Assembly: GCA_029009095.1 (NCBI GenBank)
Contig: JAQXJT010000041.1
Location: forward strand, 1-64,000
Source: a bacterium
GTDB lineage: Bacteria; Bacillota; Clostridia; Oscillospirales; Oscillospiraceae
Direction of reading: 5' to 3'
Length of the DNA: 64,000 nucleotides
Shown: one piece after another, positions 19,026-26,900 of the stretch
Layout of the letters: the number at the start of each line of letters is the position of its first letter
Numbering within the stretch: position 1 is the stretch's first letter
Notes under the pieces: model-generated
Told to the model about the DNA's origin: nothing
Database searches by the model: none
Seen by the model: only the letters and a program-made list of their open reading frames with translations
Made by a program: the position numbers and the translations under genes

Positions 19026-19712
19026 TTGAACATTCTGAAAACCATCTGGACGGGGCTGGACTGGTCGGTGCTCACCGACACGCTGTTCAACCTGCTGCCC
19101 GCCCTCCTCTGCGTCACCCTCCACGAGCTTGCCCACGGGCTTGCCGCCCTCTCCATGGGCGACACCACCGCAAGGGACGCGGGGAGGCTGACGCTGAACC
19201 CGCTGCGGCATCTGGATCTGGGCGGATTGCTGATGATGGCGGTGTTCCACTTCGGCTGGGCCAAGCCCGTGCCGGTGAATATGTACCGCTTCCGCAAACC
19301 CAAGGAGGGCATGGCGCTCACGGCTCTGGCGGGGCCGGCGAGCAATCTGCTGCTCTCGGCGCTGTGCCTGTTGCTCTACGGGCTGCTCGTGCCGCCCCTC
19401 TACGGGAGCGGGGCGGGAGAGTATGCGCTGGGGCTGCTGTACCGCACGGCGTGGCTGAGCACCGCCCTGGGCGTGTTCAATCTGCTGCCTGTGCCGCCGC
19501 TGGACGGGAGCAAGGTGCTCTTCTCGCTGCTGAGCGACAGAGCCTACGCCAAACTGATGTACTATGAACGATACGGCCAGATCGTTCTGATGGTGCTCCT
19601 CTTCGCAGGTGTGCTGAGCAGACCCCTCTCCACGGTGACCGGGGCGGTGTTTGAGCGGCTGATGGGGCTGGCCCAGTGGAGTTTTGATCTGGCAAAGGAG
19701 CTTTACCCATGA
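19026..19712 (+). CDS. Site-2 protease family (M50) membrane metalloprotease
   Basis: This is a 228-residue polytopic protein. The zinc motif is HELAHG in the first membrane segment (about residue 37), and the distal metal ligand is in NLLPVPPLDGSK (about 155). This is the compact rhomboid-sized S2P type often annotated YwhC-like. It cleaves membrane-embedded substrates, but the target is not predictable. The TTG start at 19026 has a weak GAGGGAAG ribosome-binding site. Its stop overlaps the scpA start (ATGA), a neighbour arrangement often seen in Clostridia. Confidence 0.9.
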   Translation: MNILKTIWTGLDWSVLTDTLFNLLPALLCVTLHELAHGLAALSMGDTTARDAGRLTLNPLRHLDLGGLLMMAVFHFGWAKPVPVNMYRFRKPKEGMALTALAGPASNLLLSALCLLLYGLLVPPLYGSGAGEYALGLLYRTAWLSTALGVFNLLPVPPLDGSKVLFSLLSDRAYAKLMYYERYGQIVLMVLLFAGVLSRPLSTVTGAVFERLMGLAQWSFDLAKELYP

Positions 19713-20470
19713 GCGAGCCCAGCTATCATCTGGAAGCGGTGGTCAAAAGCCGGGATCAGCGGGAGGATTTCACCGGCCCGCTGGATCTGATCCTGCTGCT
19801 GCTCTCCAAAAACAAGATCGAGATCCGTGACATACAGATCTCCTCGCTGCTGGATCAGTATCTGGCGTGGCTGGCGCGGATGAAGGAGATGGATCTGGAT
19901 GTGGCCAGCGAGTTTGTGCAGATGGCCTCCCACCTGACCTATATCAAGACCCGTATGCTCCTCACCTCGGACAATGAGGAGGTGGGCGAGCTGACAGTGC
20001 TGGTGGAGGCGCTGGAAAAGCTCCAGAACCGGGACGTGCTGCAGGCGCTGAAGGCTGTGGCCCCGGAGCTGGACCGCCGCTCGAGAGAGGGCTTCCGTCT
20101 CCACACCCGCCCGCCCTCGCCCCTGCCCGGCACCCGCTGGGAGTACCGTGAAGACCCCATACGGCTGCTTCAGGCCATGGCGGGGATGATGCTCCGCGGC
20201 GGCGAGCAGCGGGAGGACAGCAATCTGATGCGCGCCATTCCCCGGCCCGTGGTCTACGGCATCCGGGAGAAGAGCGAGGAGCTGGTAGGGCTGCTGCGGG
20301 AGAAAAAGACCCTGCCGCTCACGGGGCTTTACGCGCTGTGCCGCAGCCGCAGCGAGCTGGTTGCCACCTTCATCTCCGTGCTGGATCTCTGCGGCGACGG
20401 GCTGCTCCGGCTGGAACAGGAGGGGGACGGCTATCTGGTGCGCTGCATGATGGAGGAAGAGGATGAATGA
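19709..20470 (+). CDS. scpA: Segregation and condensation protein A
   Basis: This is the 253-residue kleisin subunit that bridges the SMC dimer. The N-terminal FTGPLDLILLLLSKNKIEI motif is diagnostic, and the DLDVASEFVQMASHLTYIK segment follows. The C-terminal winged helix contacts the SMC head. It overlaps the previous gene by 4 bp and scpB by 8 bp, consistent with co-translation of the ScpAB subcomplex. Confidence 0.96.
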   Translation: MSEPSYHLEAVVKSRDQREDFTGPLDLILLLLSKNKIEIRDIQISSLLDQYLAWLARMKEMDLDVASEFVQMASHLTYIKTRMLLTSDNEEVGELTVLVEALEKLQNRDVLQALKAVAPELDRRSREGFRLHTRPPSPLPGTRWEYREDPIRLLQAMAGMMLRGGEQREDSNLMRAIPRPVVYGIREKSEELVGLLREKKTLPLTGLYALCRSRSELVATFISVLDLCGDGLLRLEQEGDGYLVRCMMEEEDE

Positions 20471-21044
20471 AAAGGAACTGACGGGCGCACTGGAGGCGAT
20501 CCTGTTCGCCGCCGGGGACAGCATGGAGGAGGAACGGCTCTGCGCCGTGCTGGGGGTGGACACGGAGACATTCCGCGCCGCCGCCGGAAGACTGGAAGAA
20601 GAGCTGCGGGATCGGAGCAGAGGCGTCCGTCTGGTGCAGATGGAAAACCGCTGGCAGCTGGTCACCGCCCCGGAATGGTCGGAGCTGGTAGTGCGCGCTT
20701 TGGAAAAACGCCGCACGGCCCGGCTCTCCCCGGCGGCCATGGAGGTGCTCTCCATCGTGGCCTACTACCAGCCGGTGACCCGCTCGTACATCGAGAAAGT
20801 GCGGGGCGTGGACAGCTCCTACACCGTGTCCTTCCTGACCGAGCGGGGCTTGATCGCCCCCTGCGGCAAGCTGGAGGCGCCGGGCCGCCCCACGCTCTTT
20901 GCCACCACTGAGGAATTCCTCCGGGTGATGGGCATCCGGGATCTCTCCCAGCTCCCGCCGCTGCCGGATATCGCCGAGGACGAGAGCCGCGCGGCGCTGC
21001 GCATGGCCATCGAGGAAAAGCAGGAGAGCGACGGGGAGGAATAG
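20463..21044 (+). CDS. scpB: Segregation and condensation protein B
   Basis: This 193-residue protein has two winged-helix domains. The characteristic start (LTGALEAILFAAGD) and the central LSIVAYYQPVTRSYIEKVRG motif are present, followed by GRPTLFATTEEFL. It dimerises and regulates the SMC-ScpA complex in chromosome segregation. The start overlaps scpA by 8 bp. Confidence 0.96.
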   Translation: MNEKELTGALEAILFAAGDSMEEERLCAVLGVDTETFRAAAGRLEEELRDRSRGVRLVQMENRWQLVTAPEWSELVVRALEKRRTARLSPAAMEVLSIVAYYQPVTRSYIEKVRGVDSSYTVSFLTERGLIAPCGKLEAPGRPTLFATTEEFLRVMGIRDLSQLPPLPDIAEDESRAALRMAIEEKQESDGEE

Positions 21045-21134
21045 CTTTCTTCCTTTCAGGAAAAAATTGACGGAAGCGGAATGGTGCGGTATGATGGTAT
21101 CGCTACCGACCAGAGAGGGAAAGGAGAGGAGTAT

Positions 21135-21827
21135 ATGATTGTTTTGTGGGTCATATTGGCGCTGCTGGCGCTCCTCTTTCTCCTGCCCTACGGGGTGGAT
21201 GTGGGCTATCGGGAGGAGAAGTTTTTCCTAAAGGTCAAAGCCGGGCCTCTGCGGATCCCGCTGATACCCGCCCGGGAGAAGACTCCGGAGGAGAAGGCGG
21301 CCCGGGAGCGGAAAAAGCAGGAAAAAGCGGCCAAAAAGAAAGAAAAGCGGGCCGGAAATGCAGAAAAAGAGGGCGGAGAAGCCCCCAAAGAGGAGAAAAC
21401 CGCCAGGGGCAAGTCCCTCTTCTCCAAGGCTGGCGCGGCGGACTATCTGGAACTGGCGGGGGCGGCGCTGCGGGCCGTGAAGCGGATCTTCCGCAGCTTT
21501 CGGACGGACTACCTCTATCTCCGGTGTACCGTGTCCACACCGGATCCCTGCGACACCGCGCTGCTCTACGGGCGGCTCTGTGCCCTCGTGGAAATCCTGC
21601 TGGATGAAAAGCAGGGTCTGCTGCGGGTGAAAAAGCAGGATGTGTACATTGACACGGACTATCTCCGCGGGAGCATATGGGCCGAGGGAGAGATCGTGAT
21701 CTCAGCGGCGCTGTGGCGCCTGGTGGGGGCGGCGCTCATTCTGGGCGTGGAATTTCTCCGCTGGCGCGGCGCCTTGAAGAAAAAAGACGCCGGTACGGAA
21801 AGGACGGACGACCATGGAAGAGAATAA
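21135..21827 (+). CDS. DUF2953 membrane-anchored protein
   Basis: This 230-residue protein has an N-terminal membrane segment (about residues 1-20) and a strongly charged Lys/Glu-rich linker (about 50-90), followed by a DUF2953-like domain with FRTDYLYLRCTVSTPDP and DTALLYGRLCALVE. DUF2953 genes sit beside ytfJ in many sporulating Firmicutes, and that neighbour follows here with a 14-bp overlap. A sporulation-linked role is likely, but the function is not known. ATG 21135 has GGAGAGGAGT at correct distance; the upstream GTG at 21081 lacks support. Confidence 0.87.
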   Translation: MIVLWVILALLALLFLLPYGVDVGYREEKFFLKVKAGPLRIPLIPAREKTPEEKAARERKKQEKAAKKKEKRAGNAEKEGGEAPKEEKTARGKSLFSKAGAADYLELAGAALRAVKRIFRSFRTDYLYLRCTVSTPDPCDTALLYGRLCALVEILLDEKQGLLRVKKQDVYIDTDYLRGSIWAEGEIVISAALWRLVGAALILGVEFLRWRGALKKKDAGTERTDDHGRE

Positions 21828-22191
21828 GATCAGCGAGATCATGGATGTGACCATGACCAAAATCAAGCAGCTCGTGGACAGCAACACCATCGTCGGGGAG
21901 GCAATCACCACCCCGGACGGGATCGTGGCCGTCCCCATCTCCCGTGTCAGCATCGGTTTTGCCTCCGGCGGCGCGGGCAACGCGGGCAAGGGCAACACCT
22001 ATGGCGGAGGCAACGGCGGCGGCGTGAAGGTGGAGCCGGTGGGCTTCCTCATCATCAAAGACGGAAACTGCCGTATGCTGAATATCTCCGCCGCGCCTCA
22101 CACCGCCGCCGACCGCCTGATCGAGATGCTCCCCGACCTGATCGACAGGGTGGAGGGCTTTGTGGACAAGGCCATGGAGAAAAAAGAATAA
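21814..22191 (+). CDS. ytfJ: GerW-family sporulation protein YtfJ
   Basis: This 125-residue protein matches the GerW/YtfJ family. The central Gly-rich loop (about 50-70) is flanked by GIVAVPISRVSIGFASGG and VEPVGFLIIKDG. In Bacillus the homologue is made in the forespore and affects spore germination. It overlaps DUF2953 by 14 bp, so both are probably expressed together. A terminator hairpin follows and extends into the next gene. Confidence 0.93.
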   Translation: MEENKISEIMDVTMTKIKQLVDSNTIVGEAITTPDGIVAVPISRVSIGFASGGAGNAGKGNTYGGGNGGGVKVEPVGFLIIKDGNCRMLNISAAPHTAADRLIEMLPDLIDRVEGFVDKAMEKKE

Positions 22192-22214
22192 TTCCCCTGT
22201 ATTGCTGAGAGAAT

Positions 22215-22251
22215 AAGCATCACCCATTCCGGAAAGGGTGATGCTTGTTTT
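22215..22251 (+). terminator. Terminator overlapping the start of the carboxypeptidase gene
   Basis: A perfect 11-bp stem (AAGCATCACCC / GGGTGATGCTT) with a 10-nt loop is followed by GTTTTG. The 3' arm contains the candidate ATG (22241) and GTG (22238) of the next gene, so transcription end and translation start overlap. Confidence 0.8.
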
Positions 22252-23266
22252 GAAAAAATGCCTTTGCATCCTGCTCTGCGCCGTGTGTCTCACCCTGAGC
22301 GTAGCCGCCGCGGACTGCCGCGCTCAGGCCTGGGTGGTCTATCACCCGGGCAGCGGGGAGATACTGGCGGGAGGGAACTATGATACGCCGCTTCCCATGG
22401 CCAGTACCACCAAGATCATGACCGCTCTGCTGGTGCTGGAGCGCTGCGACCTCCGGGAGAAGGTGGTCATCGGGGAGGAATGCTGCGAGATCGAGGGCTC
22501 CTCCCTCTATTTGCAGCCGGGAGACGAGTACAGCGTGGAAGAGCTGCTGCTGGGTCTGCTGCTGGCCTCGGGGAACGACGCGGCTGCGGCGCTGGCCCGG
22601 CACGCCTGCGCCTCGGAGGAGGCGTTCGTAGCGGCCATGAATGAGCGCGCCCGGGCCATGGGGCTGGAGCACACCCATTTCATGAATCCCCACGGCCTCC
22701 CCGCCGAGGGGCACTTCGCCTCGGCAAGGGATCTGGCAGTGCTCATGGGCGAGGCCATGGAGAATCCGGACTTCCGGCGGATAGCCGGGACCAAGAGCGC
22801 CGTCATCCACGGACTGACGGTGAAAAACCACAATAAGCTCCTCGGTCTCTGCGAGGGCGTCAACGGCGGCAAGACCGGCTATACCCGAGCCGCCGGGCGC
22901 TGCCTGGTGTCCTCCTGCTGCCGGGAAGGACTGGAGGTGGTGTGCGTGACACTCAACGACAGGCGCGACTGGGACGACCACGCCGCGCTCTACGAGGAGA
23001 CGTATGAACGCTGCGAGAGCTACGCCATCCCGGCCGGGACGGCGCTGGCCTCCGTGCGCCAGGTGGGCGGCAGCGGCGGGAACGCGCTGGCGCTGGCGGG
23101 GGAGAGCGTTTCCCTCTGTATACAAAAGGGGAGCGAAGTGACTCTGACTCTCCGTGTGCCCCGCTTTGTCTTTGCCCCGGCGACGCCGGGAGGACGGGCA
23201 GGGGAGGCGGAGCTGCGCTGGGAGGAGAAACGGCGGACGCTGCCGCTGGTGTGGGCGGCGCCATAA
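22241..23266 (+). CDS. D-alanyl-D-alanine carboxypeptidase (DacF-like, S11)
   Basis: This is a secreted S11 peptidase that trims peptidoglycan stem peptides. A signal peptide (hydrophobic core about residues 8-22) precedes the catalytic domain. The catalytic motifs are SxxK in MASTTKIMTALL, SGN in LASGNDAA and KTG in GGKTGYT. The start is uncertain: ATG 22241 sits inside the preceding terminator stem with a very short ribosome-binding distance, and TTG 22250 would give MKKCLCILL, a natural signal-peptide start. Its place behind ytfJ and DUF2953 suggests a sporulation-type (DacF) enzyme rather than the vegetative one. Confidence 0.92.
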   Translation: MLVLKKCLCILLCAVCLTLSVAAADCRAQAWVVYHPGSGEILAGGNYDTPLPMASTTKIMTALLVLERCDLREKVVIGEECCEIEGSSLYLQPGDEYSVEELLLGLLLASGNDAAAALARHACASEEAFVAAMNERARAMGLEHTHFMNPHGLPAEGHFASARDLAVLMGEAMENPDFRRIAGTKSAVIHGLTVKNHNKLLGLCEGVNGGKTGYTRAAGRCLVSSCCREGLEVVCVTLNDRRDWDDHAALYEETYERCESYAIPAGTALASVRQVGGSGGNALALAGESVSLCIQKGSEVTLTLRVPRFVFAPATPGGRAGEAELRWEEKRRTLPLVWAAP

Positions 23267-23280
23267 GAAAGGATGGAACG

Positions 23281-24024
23281 ATGCGGCTGCAAAAATATCT
23301 CTCCGCGGCGGGACTTTGCTCCCGGCGGGAGGCGGAAAAGTGGATCGAGAGCGGCCGCGTGGCCATCAACGGGCGCGTGGCGGCCCTGGGAGAGAGTGTA
23401 GGGGAGGGGGAGAGAGTGACGGTGGACGGAAAGGCCGTCTCCCTCCCGGAGGAGCACACCTATGTGCTGCTCCATAAGCCCCGGGGCTATGTGACCACCC
23501 TCTCCGACGAGCGGGGCCGCCCCACGGTGGCGGAGCTTGTGAAGGACGTGGGGAAGCGGCTCTTCCCGGTAGGTCGGCTGGACTACGACTCCGAGGGTCT
23601 GCTGCTCATGACCGACGATGGGGAGACGGCCCACCGTCTGATGCACCCCTCCCACGAGGTGGAGAAGGTCTACCATGTGCTGGTGCAGGGGGACGACATC
23701 GAGCGGGCGGCGGCGGGACTCCGTACCCCCCTGAGCGACGGGGAGACCACCTTCGCCCCCGCCGGCGTGGAGATCCTCTCCGGTCGGGGGAACGGGGGCG
23801 CGGATCGCGCGGTGCTCTCCGTCACCATCCACGAAGGGAAGAACCGGGAGGTGCGGCGGATGTGCGCGCTGGTGGGGCTGAGAGTGCTGCGCCTCAGGCG
23901 CGTGGCACAGGGCGAGCTGACGCTGGGGGAGTTGCCTGCGGGGCAGTGGCGCTGCCTCACGGAGAAAGAGCTGCAATTTTTGCACAGTATTCCGGAAAAA
24001 GCGGCACATTCACGGAAAAAATGA
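23281..24024 (+). CDS. rluB: Pseudouridine synthase, RluB/RsuA family
   Basis: This 247-residue enzyme has an N-terminal S4 RNA-binding domain (RLQKYLSAAGLCSRREAEK) and a catalytic domain with the active-site Asp in GRLDYDSEGLLL (about residue 100). The motif KNREVRRMCALVGL is near the C-terminus. It isomerises uridine in 23S rRNA (RluB-type, position not proven here). ATG 23281 is 14 bp after the carboxypeptidase stop and has AAAGGATGGAACG upstream. The pairing with dacF/ytfJ genes is common in Firmicutes. Confidence 0.93.
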   Translation: MRLQKYLSAAGLCSRREAEKWIESGRVAINGRVAALGESVGEGERVTVDGKAVSLPEEHTYVLLHKPRGYVTTLSDERGRPTVAELVKDVGKRLFPVGRLDYDSEGLLLMTDDGETAHRLMHPSHEVEKVYHVLVQGDDIERAAAGLRTPLSDGETTFAPAGVEILSGRGNGGADRAVLSVTIHEGKNREVRRMCALVGLRVLRLRRVAQGELTLGELPAGQWRCLTEKELQFLHSIPEKAAHSRKK

Positions 24025-24042
24025 ACTTGATGTTTTTTTGAC

Positions 24043-24071
24043 TTGCATTTCCAAGGCGCTGCGCTTATGAT
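24043..24071 (+). promoter_or_regulatory. Promoter of the RpiR-family regulator gene
   Basis: TTGCAT (24043-24048) and TATGAT (24066-24071) are 17 bp apart. A TTGACT also overlaps upstream but gives an unfavourable spacing. Confidence 0.7.
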
Positions 24072-24120
24072 GTTATGCAGAACAAGTCCTCATTTCATCA
24101 TGATGTGACGGGAGAACGAT

Positions 24121-24984
24121 ATGGAACGGGATATACTCGCGCTGATCAACAAAGAGAACCGGCGCTTCTCCAAGGGACAAAAGCAGATCGCAAAATTCAT
24201 CACCGAGAATTATGATAAAGCCGCTTTCATGACGGCGGACAAACTGGGGCGTACCGTGGGTGTATCGGAGTCCACGGTGGTTCGCTTTGCCTCGGAGCTG
24301 GGCTACGACGGCTACCCGGGTATGCGCAAGGCCATGCAGGACATGGTGCGCAACCGCCTTACGGCGGTGCAGCGCATCGAGGTGGCCAAGGAGACCATCG
24401 GACAGGACAATATCCTCAATCTGGTGCTCTCCTCGGACATCGACAAGCTCCAGAGCACCCTCGACGAGGTGGACCCCCGCAGCTTCGATCAGGCGGTGAA
24501 AGCCATCCTCAACGCCAAGACCATCTACATCGTGGGCATGCGCTCCTCCACCGCCCTGGCCAGCTTCATGGGTTTCTACCTTAACCAGATGCTGGAGAAC
24601 GTCCGCCTGGTTCACGATACCTCCGTCAGCGAGGTCTACGAGCAGGTGTTCCGCATCGGCGAGGGGGATGTGTTCATCGGCATCAGCTATCCCCGCTACA
24701 GCTCCAAGACCATCAAGGCCATGGAGTTTGCCAAGTCCACCGGCGCCACCGCCATCGGCATCACCGATGGGGACAGCTCCCCCTTTGTGGGCGTGGCGGA
24801 TGTGATCCTCTACGCCAAGAGCGACATGGTGTCCTTCCTCGACTCGCTGGTGGCGCCCATGAGTCTGATCAACGCCCTTATCGTGGCGGTTGGCTACCAG
24901 CGCCCGGACAACCTTTCGGACACCTACCACCGGCTGGAAAAGATCTGGAGCGAATACGACGTATATGAAAAGCTCGACGACTGA
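24121..24984 (+). CDS. MurR/RpiR-family transcriptional regulator
   Basis: This 287-residue regulator has an N-terminal helix-turn-helix (about 1-77, with MTADKLGRTVGVSESTVVRFA) and a C-terminal SIS sugar-phosphate-binding domain (about 120-260, with YIVGMRSSTALASF and GISYPRYSSKTIKA). The family senses sugar phosphates and controls amino-sugar or sugar-phosphate metabolism. No such target gene lies adjacent: the following genes are a flavoprotein, cmk and ispH-rpsA. Its target is therefore unknown. The stop overlaps the next gene by 20 bp. Confidence 0.92.
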   Translation: MERDILALINKENRRFSKGQKQIAKFITENYDKAAFMTADKLGRTVGVSESTVVRFASELGYDGYPGMRKAMQDMVRNRLTAVQRIEVAKETIGQDNILNLVLSSDIDKLQSTLDEVDPRSFDQAVKAILNAKTIYIVGMRSSTALASFMGFYLNQMLENVRLVHDTSVSEVYEQVFRIGEGDVFIGISYPRYSSKTIKAMEFAKSTGATAIGITDGDSSPFVGVADVILYAKSDMVSFLDSLVAPMSLINALIVAVGYQRPDNLSDTYHRLEKIWSEYDVYEKLDD

Positions 24985-26191
24985 TGTGATCGTGGTGGGC
25001 GGCGGCGCGGCCGGGATGATGGCCGCCGTCACCGCTGCCCGGCGGGGCAGGCAGGTGTTGCTCATCGAGAGCAACGAGCGCTGCGGGCGGAAGCTCAGGA
25101 TCACCGGCAAGGGCCGGTGCAATGTGACCAACGCCTGCGACTGTCCCACCTTTCTCAAAAGCGTGGTGCGTAACTCCCGCTTTCTGCGCCCCGCCCTCTA
25201 CCGCTTTACCCCCCAGGACGCCATGGCCTGGTTTGAAAGCCAGGGCGTAGCGCTGAAGGTGGAGCGGGGAGAGCGGGTTTTCCCCGTTTCGGACAAAGCG
25301 CAGGATGTGGTGGACGCCCTCCGCCGCGCCATGGAGGAGAGCGGCGTGGAACTCGTACAGGGCCGCGTGAACGCCATCCTCACCGACGGCGGCGCGGTGA
25401 GCGGCGTCACGACCACCGGAGGAGAGCGCTACGAGGCCCCCGCCGTGGTGGTCTGCACCGGCGGGCTCTCCTATCCCGCCACCGGCTCCACCGGGGACGG
25501 CTACGCCTTCGCCCGGGCGCTGGGGCACCGGGTGGCGCCGCCCGTGGCCTCGCTGGTGCCTCTCCGGGCCGGCCCGGACTGCGAGGAGCTGCAGGGGCTC
25601 TCTCTGCGGAATGTGACCCTCTCCGCCTACCGGGACGACAAGCTCATTTTCGAGGAGCTGGGGGAGATGCTCTTCACCCACTTCGGCGTCTCCGGCCCGC
25701 TGGTGCTCTCGGCCAGCGTGCATATGCACGAGAGCGGGGGGAAGTACCGGCTACGCATCGATCTGAAGCCGGGACTGACGGCGGAAAAGCTGGACGAGCG
25801 GCTGCTGCGGGACTTTTCCCACAACCTGAACCGCTGTTTTAAGAACGCGCTGGACGAGCTGCTGCCACAAAAGCTCATCCCCGTGATCATCCGCCGCAGC
25901 GGCATCGACCCGGAGACGCGGGTGAACGCCGTCACCCGACAGCAGCGCCGCGCCCTGGGGGAGCTGATCAAGGGCTTTCCGCTGGAGGTCTACGGGCTGC
26001 GCGGCGTGGAGGAAGCCATTGTCACTGCCGGGGGCGTGGATGTGAACGAGGTCAACCCCCGAACCATGGAATCCAAGATCGTGCCCGGACTGTACTTTGC
26101 CGGGGAGGTACTGGATCTGGACGGGTACACCGGGGGATTTAATTTGCAGATCGCGTGGAGCACGGCCGTCTGCGCCGGCAGCGCGGTATGA
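24965..26191 (+). CDS. NAD(P)/FAD-dependent oxidoreductase, YhiN/BaiN family
   Basis: This 408-residue flavoprotein opens with an FAD-binding Rossmann motif, VGGGAAGMMAA, followed by GRKLRITGKGRCNVTN, typical of the HI0933/YhiN family. The C-terminal GGVDVNEVNPRTMESK and GLYFAGEVLDLDGYTGGFN segments complete the FAD site. Some relatives (BaiN) reduce bile-acid intermediates, but the family as a whole is poorly assigned and I do not claim that activity. ATG 24965 lies within the 3' end of the regulator gene. Confidence 0.92.
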   Translation: MKSSTTDVIVVGGGAAGMMAAVTAARRGRQVLLIESNERCGRKLRITGKGRCNVTNACDCPTFLKSVVRNSRFLRPALYRFTPQDAMAWFESQGVALKVERGERVFPVSDKAQDVVDALRRAMEESGVELVQGRVNAILTDGGAVSGVTTTGGERYEAPAVVVCTGGLSYPATGSTGDGYAFARALGHRVAPPVASLVPLRAGPDCEELQGLSLRNVTLSAYRDDKLIFEELGEMLFTHFGVSGPLVLSASVHMHESGGKYRLRIDLKPGLTAEKLDERLLRDFSHNLNRCFKNALDELLPQKLIPVIIRRSGIDPETRVNAVTRQQRRALGELIKGFPLEVYGLRGVEEAIVTAGGVDVNEVNPRTMESKIVPGLYFAGEVLDLDGYTGGFNLQIAWSTAVCAGSAV

Positions 26192-26221
26192 GAGAAAAGA
26201 ACTGACAAAGGAGCAGCCCTT

Positions 26222-26899
26222 ATGGAGAAACTCTGTTCTGTAGCCATCGACGGCCCTGCCGGGGCGGGAAAAAGTACGCTGGCCCGGGCGGCGGCGAAAC
26301 GCTTTGGTTTCATCTATGTGGATACCGGCGCCATCTACCGCACGGTGGGGCTGGGATGCTGCCGCGCCGGCGTGGACGGGAGCGAGAGCGGGCAGGTCAT
26401 CGCGCTGCTGCCCTCGATGCAGATCGATCTGCGCCACGGCGGGGACGGGGTGCAGCGGATGTTCCTCAACGGCGAGGATGTGAGCGGGGAGATCCGGCTG
26501 CCGGAGGTCTCCCGCTGCGCCTCGCAGGTCTCCGCCATTCCCGAGGTACGAGCCTTTCTCATGGAGATGCAGCGCTCTCTGGCCCGGAGGAACAGTGTGG
26601 TCATGGACGGGCGGGACATCGGCACCGTGGTGCTGCCCGACGCCAGCGTGAAGATCTTCCTCACTGCCGACCCCCGGGAGCGGGCGCGGCGGCGTCACGC
26701 GGAGCTGAGGGAGAAGGGCAGCTCCGTCACTCTGGACGAGGTGCTGCGGGATATGCAGGAGCGGGACGAGCGGGACAGCCGCCGTGCCGCCGCGCCGCTG
26801 CGGGCGGCGGAGGACGCCGTAGTACTGGACACTACGGGGCTGAGTCTGGAGGAGAGTCTGGAGAGGATCTGTGCGCTCATCGAGCGGGGGCTCGGCTGA
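26222..26899 (+). CDS. cmk: Cytidylate kinase
   Basis: This 225-residue kinase phosphorylates CMP and dCMP. The P-loop is DGPAGAGKST (about residues 9-18), followed by YVDTGAIYRTVG, and the CMP-binding MDGRDIGTVVLPDA and ADPRERARRRHAEL motifs are intact. The ATG at 26222 is preceded by AAAGGAGCAGCCC. The cmk - ispH - rpsA order is widespread in Clostridia. The stop is one base before the ispH start. Confidence 0.97.
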   Translation: MEKLCSVAIDGPAGAGKSTLARAAAKRFGFIYVDTGAIYRTVGLGCCRAGVDGSESGQVIALLPSMQIDLRHGGDGVQRMFLNGEDVSGEIRLPEVSRCASQVSAIPEVRAFLMEMQRSLARRNSVVMDGRDIGTVVLPDASVKIFLTADPRERARRRHAELREKGSSVTLDEVLRDMQERDERDSRRAAAPLRAAEDAVVLDTTGLSLEESLERICALIERGLG

Positions 26900-26900
26900 T

